This document shows, piece after piece, positions 58,278 through 64,000 of a stretch of DNA of 64,000 nucleotides (within the stretch, counting starts at the first letter, position 1; every line of letters starts with the position of its first letter). The DNA is from Gudongella sp046224405 (GTDB lineage Bacteria; Bacillota; Clostridia; Tissierellales; Tissierellaceae). Where the stretch lies: contig NZ_JBJXRK010000008.1 of NCBI RefSeq assembly GCF_046224405.1, positions 19,013-83,012 of the forward strand. Reading direction: 5' to 3'. A program made the position numbers and the translations under genes. The notes under the pieces were generated by a model. It saw nothing but the letters and a program-made list of their open reading frames with translations, was not told where the DNA came from and did no database searches.

Positions 58278-59205
58278 TATGCTCCTCCTTGAAAACCCTG
58301 TGGCTTATTGGGTAGGACCTGTAGGAAAAAAGTGGCAGCAGCTTCCTTAGAATCCACCTTAATACAAGGTTATGGTGATGGATGAAAAGGTATCTTTCCC
58401 TTTCCTGGCAGCCAATCTTAAGCTTGCTTTCCTCAGAGGTCTGGCCAAGGTCGATTTCAGTGACGCCCTCTTCAATTCCCAGCTTTACTATCCAAAGTAG
58501 CATGTTGAAATAAAGGTCAAACTCCTCCACATCCTCTCTTCTGAAGCCGCAGAAGAGAAATCTTAAGGTATCTTTGTGCTTTTCAGTCTGCACAAAGGCC
58601 AGAAGCCTTCCTTCCTTTGACCTGAACTGGTAAATGTCCCCCCTGTATTCCTTGAAAAAATCCATGGGCAAAACCTCCAGAGGATGGTCTGACCTTTTCA
58701 CAACATCAAGGTAGAGCCCATAATGCTCCTGTGTAAAAGTGCCCTCCTGGATCACAAGGTCCCTGCCTCTTTCCAGGGCCCTTTTTATCCTTCTCCTGTA
58801 GGGACTTCTCAATGAATTGAGGTAGTCCTGGAAGGATTTGTAGCTGTTCTTGAACACAAAGGTTGAAAGTGTTCTTGCTTGCACCGAAAAAGGTTTTTTC
58901 CCGTTTAACACAACCCAAAGACCTCTCTGTTTTTTAAGAAAGCTTTCAACATCCCTCTCTCTTCCCTTATATCCGGGGTCAGCCACGGAGATTGGAAGGC
59001 CGATAACATTTGTATCAAGCTTTAGTGACAATCTTCCCCAAAGGTTAAGAAGGTCCATCCCAAGCCTGTAGGTAACTATAAAGGTCCCGTTTTCCATGTA
59101 ATATTTCTGAGAGCAGGGATTGACCCTTTCAAGAAGGGACAAGAGCTCCAGGCTCTCCATTGGAAGATCCAGTCCTCCATTTTCATTGAACTCAAGGATT
59201 CCCAC
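58261..59205 (-). CDS. Acyltransferase-like protein (BioF2/FemAB-type GNAT fold) of the unknown operon
   Basis: This 314-residue protein has features of the BioF2/FemAB-like double-GNAT family: FQDYLNSLRSPYRRRIKRAL, a central FLFCGFRREDVEEFDLYFNM and TEIDLGQTSEESKLKIGCQE. Such proteins transfer acyl or aminoacyl groups, for example in peptidoglycan side chains or lipid conjugates. The GTG start at 59205 shares its G with the stop codon of the preceding gene (TAGTG) and has GGAG 8 nt upstream. This is the second gene of the operon. Substrate unknown. Confidence 0.8.
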   Translation of the reverse strand: MGILEFNENGGLDLPMESLELLSLLERVNPCSQKYYMENGTFIVTYRLGMDLLNLWGRLSLKLDTNVIGLPISVADPGYKGRERDVESFLKKQRGLWVVLNGKKPFSVQARTLSTFVFKNSYKSFQDYLNSLRSPYRRRIKRALERGRDLVIQEGTFTQEHYGLYLDVVKRSDHPLEVLPMDFFKEYRGDIYQFRSKEGRLLAFVQTEKHKDTLRFLFCGFRREDVEEFDLYFNMLLWIVKLGIEEGVTEIDLGQTSEESKLKIGCQERERYLFIHHHNLVLRWILRKLLPLFSYRSYPISHRVFKEEHNADIS

Positions 59206-60302
59206 TAAACCAGCTCCTTCACATAGGCAGCAAAGGTCTTGGATACTCCATCAGACCATTTGTATCCCAGGGACTTTGACCTTGGATTTTCCTTTAGGAC
59301 CCAACCGGATTCAAAATGCTTATACCTTCCCTCAGTTATCTCCTGACAGTGGTCAAAGAGGGCCAAAATTGCACCTTTTCCCTGTTCCTCCTGGACAACT
59401 CCAATTTCAACAATTTTAAAGGTATCTATTCTCTCTGGATTCAGCCTTGCTTTTAGAACTGTCCCAAGTCCAATTCCACTTCTAGGGTCCATAATCTGAT
59501 GAAAATCCGGATACCAAAGCATAAATCCAACATCAATCCCGTCTCTCTGCACAAACAACAGGTTCTCAGGCCTCAGGAGGAGCCTAAAGTCTCTGAACAG
59601 CTCCAGATCCTCCTCTGGAACCCTTCTGTAGTAGAAAAGGTGGTCTCTGAAGGCATTGTTGTTGATCCTTGTATAGGTTGCCGCCTCCTCCCTGAGCCTT
59701 GAAAAATCCACTGGACGAACCCTGTATCTGTCCCTCAGTCTTTCCTTCATTCTCAAAGGCAGCAGACCCTCAAGACTATCCATGTCCTTCATATATGTAA
59801 CCATCTCTATCCTGTCAAAACCGTTTTCCTTATAATAACTGTGAATGTGAGGCGGATTGTGGGCCATTCCAAAGCTCTGTGGCTTGTGGTAGCTGCCAAG
59901 CAGGTAGCCAAGACCGTAGTTAACATGGATATTAAGGGATGCACATATTTTACTGCAGCCATACCTATTGGCAAGCTTGGTAGCCTCATCCATAATCATC
60001 CCAAAGGCTTCCATATCAAGCCTTGGTGATTCGAAAAAGGCTATCTGAAGATATTCCCTCATCCTATCCACATGGGCAAGCACGGCAATGATGATAATCT
60101 CCTCCCCATCCATTACAAGCACCGGATGGGCCTTTACTGCCTTTGAAAGCTTAGACCTATCAAAGAGGATCCCCTTCAGCAAGCCTGACATGGAGTCCCT
60201 CTTAAGGGGATTGTTTCTGTACTGAAATTTATAGAAATCAAGGAATTTCTTTTTTAGTTTTTTTGAATCTGCATGGACAAGTCTTTTCATTCTATACCTC
60301 AT
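59205..60302 (-). CDS. GNAT-like protein (YghO-type) of the unknown operon, first gene
   Basis: This 365-residue protein is built like YghO-type GNAT proteins: an N-terminal domain with KKLKKKFLDFYKFQYRNNPL, the central SFGMAHNPPHIHSYYKENGF (compare MPYNPPYY in the family) and a C-terminal GNAT half with IVEIGVVQEEQGKGAILALF followed by ESGWVLKENPRSKSLGYKW. It opens the operon, shares its stop with the next start, and may acylate the same substrate. An ATG at 60290 is an alternative start with GAGG upstream. Confidence 0.82.
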   Translation of the reverse strand: MRYRMKRLVHADSKKLKKKFLDFYKFQYRNNPLKRDSMSGLLKGILFDRSKLSKAVKAHPVLVMDGEEIIIIAVLAHVDRMREYLQIAFFESPRLDMEAFGMIMDEATKLANRYGCSKICASLNIHVNYGLGYLLGSYHKPQSFGMAHNPPHIHSYYKENGFDRIEMVTYMKDMDSLEGLLPLRMKERLRDRYRVRPVDFSRLREEAATYTRINNNAFRDHLFYYRRVPEEDLELFRDFRLLLRPENLLFVQRDGIDVGFMLWYPDFHQIMDPRSGIGLGTVLKARLNPERIDTFKIVEIGVVQEEQGKGAILALFDHCQEITEGRYKHFESGWVLKENPRSKSLGYKWSDGVSKTFAAYVKELV

Positions 60303-60315
60303 TTCTCTCCCGTTT

Positions 60316-60324
60316 ATTATACCA
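60316..60324 (-). promoter_or_regulatory. Extended -10 promoter of the radical SAM/acyltransferase operon
   Basis: On the minus strand TGGTATAAT (60316-60324) lies 14 bp upstream of the ATG at 60302. Its closeness favours the downstream ATG 60290 or a very short leader. The -35 is weak. Confidence 0.55.
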
Positions 60325-60376
60325 TAGCATATTGAATATTTACTGTTACAATGATGTAACCTGATCCCTTTTGATG

Positions 60377-60382
60377 TATAAT
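60377..60382 (+). promoter_or_regulatory. -10 element of the RluA-type synthase gene
   Basis: TATAAT at 60377-60382 is 31 bp upstream of the ATG at 60414, which is preceded by GGAGG. It is divergent from the radical SAM operon. Confidence 0.5.
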
Positions 60383-60413
60383 CTATCTATGAATAAGACT
60401 TTTGGAGGTTATC

Positions 60414-61085
60414 ATGGATATTAAGGTTATTTGGGAGGATGAGGACATAATTGTCGTGGAAAAGCCGCCGGGTATGCCCTGTCAGAGAGACAAGACAGGT
60501 GATTTGGACCTGATGGCTGAACTTGACAGGGATTATCTTGGTCTTGTCCACAGATTGGACCGGCCTGTTGGAGGGATTATGGTCTATGCAAAGAATGAAG
60601 CCTCAAACACCTGGCTTTCCAATGCAATCAGGGAAAGGACCTTTCACAAGGAATACCTTGCAGTAGTATGTGGAGTACCTGATGATAAGAGTGGTCAAAT
60701 CGTGGACTATCTTAAGAAGCTTAGGACTGTAAACATGAGCAAGGTGGTCACGGAAGACGTTAATGGTTCAAAGAGGGCAATCCTTGATTATGAATTGCTT
60801 CAAACAGTAAACAATGAAGACTTGGGAACCTTAAGCCTTTTACATGTAATACTAAAAACTGGTAGACATCATCAGATTAGGGTCCAGCTTTCAAATGCCG
60901 GATTTCCACTTTGGGGAGATACCAAGTATAATAGGGAATTTACAAAGATAAAGGAATGGACTAAGATTGCACTCTGGTCCCACAGGATCAAATTCAGACA
61001 CCCAGGTGGGAGGAAGGTCTCCTTTTACTCATCTCCAGGGGACATCCATCCTTGGAATCTGTTTCAAATGCCTGAATACAAATGA
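60414..61085 (+). CDS. RluA-family 23S rRNA/tRNA pseudouridine synthase
   Basis: This protein of about 223 residues has the RluA catalytic signature HRLDRPVGGIMVYAK with the catalytic Asp about residue 52, plus IILKTGRHHQIRVQLSNAGF-like (HVILKTGRHHQIRVQLSNAG) and GDTKYN. There is no S4 domain, as in a small RluA subgroup. I chose ATG 60414 behind GGAGG; a TTG four codons upstream contains that site. The modified uridine cannot be predicted. It precedes the GNAT gene and is probably cotranscribed. Confidence 0.93.
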   Translation: MDIKVIWEDEDIIVVEKPPGMPCQRDKTGDLDLMAELDRDYLGLVHRLDRPVGGIMVYAKNEASNTWLSNAIRERTFHKEYLAVVCGVPDDKSGQIVDYLKKLRTVNMSKVVTEDVNGSKRAILDYELLQTVNNEDLGTLSLLHVILKTGRHHQIRVQLSNAGFPLWGDTKYNREFTKIKEWTKIALWSHRIKFRHPGGRKVSFYSSPGDIHPWNLFQMPEYK

Positions 61086-61100
61086 TTGGAGGTTGTTGCT

Positions 61101-61652
61101 GTGAAGGGAGTATTCCATACAGATAGACTCATAATGAAGATTCTAAAACCCAAGGATGCAAAGCTTGTGCTTGATTACCTTATTAGAAACGAAGGCTTCC
61201 TTAAGGAATGGGAAACGGACAGACCAAGTGACTATTATACTCTTGCACATCAAAGAAAGCTTTTAAAAAGGGATTTCCAAAGGTACCAGGAGGGTCTGAT
61301 ACTTCGGCTTTGGATTTTTGAAAAGAAAAATCCAAAAAAGGTAATTGGAACAATTGCACTTGACAATATTGTCAGAGGGCCCTTTCTATCATCATTTGTA
61401 GGCTACAGACTGGACAAGGACCACATTAATAAGGGCTATACAACCGAGGCCCTTGGGGAGCTTATCCGGATTGCCTTTAAGGATCTGGGACTCCACCGAC
61501 TTGAAGCAAATATCATGCCCAGAAACAAAAGATCCTTAAGGGTTGTTGAAAAGCTTGGGTTTGTCAATGAGGGAACCTCAAAGGATTACCTTAAGATCAA
61601 CCAAAAATGGGAGGACCACATCCATATGGTCCTCCTGAATAAAGATCTCTAA
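61101..61652 (+). CDS. RimJ/RimL-type GNAT N-acetyltransferase
   Basis: This protein of about 183 residues begins HTDRLIMKILKPKDAKLVLD and has GYRLDKDHINKGYTTEALGE as the acetyl-CoA loop and LEANIMPRNKRSLRVVEKLG, typical of RimJ/RimL-like N-terminal protein acetyltransferases. GTG 61101 lies 8 nt after a GGAGG site. Its substrate may be a ribosomal or other protein N terminus. It is downstream of the RluA-type gene. Confidence 0.9.
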   Translation: MKGVFHTDRLIMKILKPKDAKLVLDYLIRNEGFLKEWETDRPSDYYTLAHQRKLLKRDFQRYQEGLILRLWIFEKKNPKKVIGTIALDNIVRGPFLSSFVGYRLDKDHINKGYTTEALGELIRIAFKDLGLHRLEANIMPRNKRSLRVVEKLGFVNEGTSKDYLKINQKWEDHIHMVLLNKDL

Positions 61653-61660
61653 TTGCTCTG

Positions 61661-62233
61661 TTAAAGGTCGAGAATCAAATCCTCCAGCCTTCTCTTTGGA
61701 ACATGGTGTACACCTTTTTCATCTCTCCAATACTTGATGTCCCCATCAGGTCCCAGGTCCTCAAGGACTACCTCCTCCTTGGGCTTGCCCAGTGCGATGA
61801 CAAGCAAAATCTCATACCTGTCGGGAACCTGAAGCTTCTTCTTCAGGTTTTCCTTGTTGAAACCACCAAACATACAGCCTCCAAGTCCTTTTTCCGTAGC
61901 CCCCAGCAGAATACTCTGACATGCTATTCCGTGGTTCCAGTATATGTTGCTGCCGATCTCCCTGTCTGCAACCATAACAAGGTATGCAGAAGGTCTTTCC
62001 TCCTCTACTGGTCCCTCCCAATCCTTAAGGTATGCAGCCCACTTAAGCTCCTCAAAAATCATTTGGTTCTTTTCAGGGGTATTGGATATTATGTACTTCA
62101 GCTGCTGCAGGTTTGCTCCTGATGATGATAGTCTGGCCAGTTCGATAAGCTCCAAGAGTGTCTCCCTGCTGATTCCCTCCTCCCCATAGAATCTTCGATA
62201 GGTTCTGTTCTTCAATACCAAATCCTTTAACAT
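61661..62233 (-). CDS. Nitroreductase-family FMN oxidoreductase
   Basis: This 190-residue protein starts VLKNRTYRRFYGEEGISRET and has the FMN-binding patterns LARLSSSGANLQQLKYII, QSILLGATEKGLGGCMFGGF and VIALGKPKEEVVLED, typical of short nitroreductases in anaerobes. It converges on the GNAT gene and stands alone. Its natural electron acceptor is unknown. Confidence 0.92.
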   Translation of the reverse strand: MLKDLVLKNRTYRRFYGEEGISRETLLELIELARLSSSGANLQQLKYIISNTPEKNQMIFEELKWAAYLKDWEGPVEEERPSAYLVMVADREIGSNIYWNHGIACQSILLGATEKGLGGCMFGGFNKENLKKKLQVPDRYEILLVIALGKPKEEVVLEDLGPDGDIKYWRDEKGVHHVPKRRLEDLILDL

Positions 62234-62276
62234 CTTATCTCTCCCCTTAGATTTATTTTAATATTATACTAATTTC

Positions 62277-62585
62277 TCATTCCAGATTGTCATTTTTCAG
62301 GCGATATCTTATCAGGAATGGTATCACCCCTATTGCCATGAATATGTAGCCAAAATACATGGCAGCATGGACCAGAAGATTGGCAGCGACGGAGCTGATC
62401 CACCGGGTGAAGAATATGGGCAAGACTATAAGCACAGAAACCACCAGTCTGTAAACAAACCTAAACTCGTGGATGGCACCACAATTAAAGCAAATGATTG
62501 GCTTGTAGCCTGACCATATTGACTTTTGAATCGACTTGTATCGGAACTGGGTGTCGCAGCTTATGCATTTTTGAACCTTCATCAA
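62277..62585 (-). CDS. Zinc-ribbon membrane protein (cxxc_20_cxxc-type)
   Basis: This 102-residue protein begins MMKVQKCISCDTQFRYKSIQ and has two CxxC pairs about 22 residues apart (CISC and CFNC), followed by two membrane helices at about 45-65 and 72-92 and a basic tail. This matches the small putative zinc-ribbon family with the CxxC-20-CxxC spacing. It is probably a metal-binding membrane protein; its role is unknown. Confidence 0.82.
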   Translation of the reverse strand: MMKVQKCISCDTQFRYKSIQKSIWSGYKPIICFNCGAIHEFRFVYRLVVSVLIVLPIFFTRWISSVAANLLVHAAMYFGYIFMAIGVIPFLIRYRLKNDNLE

Positions 62586-62798
62586 GGAACACCTCCTTTA
62601 CAGGTGAAAGTCTATATTCCCTCTCTACTCACATACTACCCCATTTAAAGCAATTAACACCACTATGAAATCCCCTTGTAAACAATTAGATATATCTGAG
62701 TCCATTAATAATTGAAATGGATGGAGATTCATCTGTTTATACTCCTCCATAAGAGGTAAAATGTCTATATAGACTTACATATCAAGGAGGTGCAAGTT

Positions 62799-63770
62799 GT
62801 GGTTAGAATTGATGATTCAGCAAGGGTGATTGGCAGAACAAGACTTGGTAATAACTCCTACATAGCACAGGGTACAATAGTAAGGTCAGAAAACGACTCA
62901 GTTATTCTTGGTAACAAGACCTGGGCTCTTGAAAATTCAGTACTTATTGGTACAGGTACTCATCCCCTAAGGGTGGGTAGCAAAACCGTATTTGGGCACA
63001 AATGCATCGTAATGGGAGCGGAGATTGGAGATCTGTGCGAGATTGGAAACGGGACCATATTTCTTCCTGGCTCAAAGGTTGGGAATATGTGCATTTTCGG
63101 AGAGGGCACCCTGATTCCAGAGGGAGCTGAAATACCAGATGAATCAGTAGTTGTAGGCAGGCCAGGTCGTGTAATAAGAAAGCTTACGGATGATGATAGG
63201 GCAATGGTTGAGAGAATGCGGGGAGGAGACATCTCAATCTCACCTTTTGAAGAAAACATTGTAGATAATGATGGTAAGGAGAGTGATATTATGGGCAAGC
63301 TTTACACTGTCAATGGAAAATACCCTCAGATTTCTGAGTCGGCATACATATTCGATACAGCTGAGATAAACGGAGATGTTAAGGTCGGCGAGGATTCTGT
63401 AATAGCTTCAGGTGTCAGGATCATAGGAAACACACACGGCCCCGTAATAATTGGAAATAACGTCCAGATACTTGAAAACACCGTTCTTCATCTTCTTCCC
63501 GACAACCAGCTTATAATTGAAGATGATGTGACAATCGGACCTGGGTGCATAATCCATGGCACAACCATCGGCAAGGGGAGTGTTGTAGAATCTGGAGCGA
63601 TTGTCTGTGACTACAGTAAGCTTGGAGAAAATACTCTTGTCAAGTCAGGATCACTGGTCAAGCAGCGCAGCGATTTCGGAGACAATGAAGTCCTTGAAGG
63701 CTTTCCCGCAAAGAGCATCGGGAAAAACGAAGAAGCCCAGGAAAGACCAGTATGGGCAATCCATAAATAA
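62799..63770 (+). CDS. Tandem gamma-carbonic-anhydrase-like (left-handed beta-helix) protein
   Basis: This protein of about 323 residues has two consecutive left-handed beta-helix (hexapeptide repeat) domains of the gamma-carbonic anhydrase/YrdA type, about 1-150 and 165-323, separated by an acidic linker (FEENIVDNDGKESDIMGKLY). GTG 62799, spaced 8 nt from GGAGG, is preferred over GTG 62790, which overlaps that site. In the first half the Zn His equivalents are partly lost: SVLI for VLH and GHKCIVM, keeping only the middle H. In the second half VLH and IIHG are present but the middle H is P (TIGPGCIIHG). A composite site between domains is possible. Role unknown. Confidence 0.88.
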   Translation: MVRIDDSARVIGRTRLGNNSYIAQGTIVRSENDSVILGNKTWALENSVLIGTGTHPLRVGSKTVFGHKCIVMGAEIGDLCEIGNGTIFLPGSKVGNMCIFGEGTLIPEGAEIPDESVVVGRPGRVIRKLTDDDRAMVERMRGGDISISPFEENIVDNDGKESDIMGKLYTVNGKYPQISESAYIFDTAEINGDVKVGEDSVIASGVRIIGNTHGPVIIGNNVQILENTVLHLLPDNQLIIEDDVTIGPGCIIHGTTIGKGSVVESGAIVCDYSKLGENTLVKSGSLVKQRSDFGDNEVLEGFPAKSIGKNEEAQERPVWAIHK

Positions 63771-63779
63771 TATGAATTC

Positions 63780-63813
63780 AAAAAAGAGGACAGCTGGAAA
63801 CTGTCCCTTTTTT
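63780..63813. terminator. Terminator after the gamma-carbonic-anhydrase-like gene
   Basis: GGACAG (63788-63793), 7-nt loop, CTGTCC (63801-63806), then a T-run, with complementary A-run on the left. It also has a T-run on the minus strand. Confidence 0.85.
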
Positions 63814-63827
63814 ACTTTCGCTGGAAC

Positions 63828-64000
63828 TTATTCAGCTTCTATCTTGTAAACAACAGTCCTTGACATCTCCGAATCCACAGCCTGTGAAAGATAATCCACC
63901 AGGTACCCTTCACCCTTATTAGGCAAAAAACAAACAAACTCACCCTCTTACGAGGATGAGTCGAATTATTTAACCGAAGAACATCAGTAGCATTCCTGCA
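63828..64000 (-). other. Unresolved 3' gene fragment and hairpin at the window edge
   Basis: On the minus strand a frame of 40 codons, GEFVCFLPNKGEGYLVDYLS then VDSEMSRTVVYKIEAE and TAA at 63828, reads like a protein C terminus. It has an in-frame stop about 120 bp upstream and no good ATG; possible starts are GTG or TTG. A hairpin (ACTCATCC/GAGGGTGAGT around 63940-63965) with a T-run lies just before it and could be a terminator of a gene beyond the window. It may be a fragment, a short gene or a leader. Confidence 0.3.

Noticed and set aside
52316..60302. Radical SAM operon as a hopanoid or bacteriochlorophyll pathway
   Set aside because: There is no squalene-hopene cyclase, Hpn or Bch gene among the neighbours, and the acyltransferase-like genes do not fit.
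61610..61645. Hairpin in the end of the RimJ/RimL-type gene as a terminator
   Set aside because: GGACC/GGTCC pairing lies inside the coding region and has no U-run.

Overview
The window looks like a chromosomal segment of an anaerobic, low-to-middle GC Firmicute of the class Clostridia, possibly a Tissierellales-like lineage. This rests on strong AAGGAGG ribosome-binding sites, TTGACA/TATAAT promoters, a Thr T-box, a nine-gene V/A-type ATPase operon in the same gene order as Enterococcus ntp, lipoproteins, and three genes that need an in-frame UGA read as selenocysteine. I see no prophage, insertion sequence, CRISPR array or rRNA. The placement is inferred from gene content, not from a database search.

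Layout, left to right. 1-447: partial VOC-family gene. 607-9058 (minus): complete V/A-ATPase operon with the sodium-site residues of NtpK conserved. 9187-9962: MOSC protein and a small charged protein. 10070-14573 (minus): an extracytoplasmic redox block with CcsA and ResB for cytochrome c maturation, an 11-haem cytochrome c interrupted by one in-frame UGA, and a lipoprotein with two rhodanese domains. 14705-16652: FMN glutamate-synthase-like enzyme divergent from a selenocysteine glutaredoxin. 16688-23512: GNAT, cytochrome b5-like lipoprotein, haem-type membrane protein, exported M19 dipeptidase with an OFA transporter, anion permease, DUF4349 lipoprotein. 23536-25472: WrbA, Fur/PerR-type regulator and a selenocysteine peroxiredoxin. 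25642-35812: AzlCD, SagB-type oxidoreductase, YaiI, unknown membrane proteins, DJ-1, ECF sigma with anti-sigma, CsaA, dihydrofolate reductase, RtcB, GerMN lipoprotein, VOC protein. 35833-37124: CPA-type antiporter behind a fluoride riboswitch. 37175-43424: lysC-asd-hom-thrC-thrB behind a threonine T-box. 43470-48361: PfpI, a five-gene XRE/CPBP operon, tRNA-Leu(CAG), DapF-fold racemase, split ThrE-type exporter. 48442-52195: YehZYXW-type osmoprotectant ABC transporter. 52316-60302: a seven-gene operon with four radical SAM proteins, a methyltransferase and two acyltransferase-like proteins, function unknown. 60414-63770: RluA synthase, GNAT, nitroreductase, zinc-ribbon membrane protein, tandem gamma-carbonic-anhydrase-like protein.

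The most interesting points are: (1) a multihaem cytochrome c with a UGA inside a Gly-rich loop, followed by a perfect 7-bp hairpin at SECIS distance; two further selenoproteins in the window carry comparable hairpins; (2) the undescribed-looking radical SAM/acyltransferase operon; (3) a tandem gamma-carbonic-anhydrase-like protein whose zinc ligands are split in a complementary way between its two halves; (4) a fluoride riboswitch on an antiporter; (5) a palindromic repeat family that supplies the C termini and stop codons of two unrelated genes.

The genes combine into a picture of an anaerobe with sodium-coupled energetics, periplasm-facing c- and b-type haem proteins, sulfur- and selenium-based thiol chemistry, and peroxide defence. 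All functions come from reading the sequence; no database or structure computation was run.
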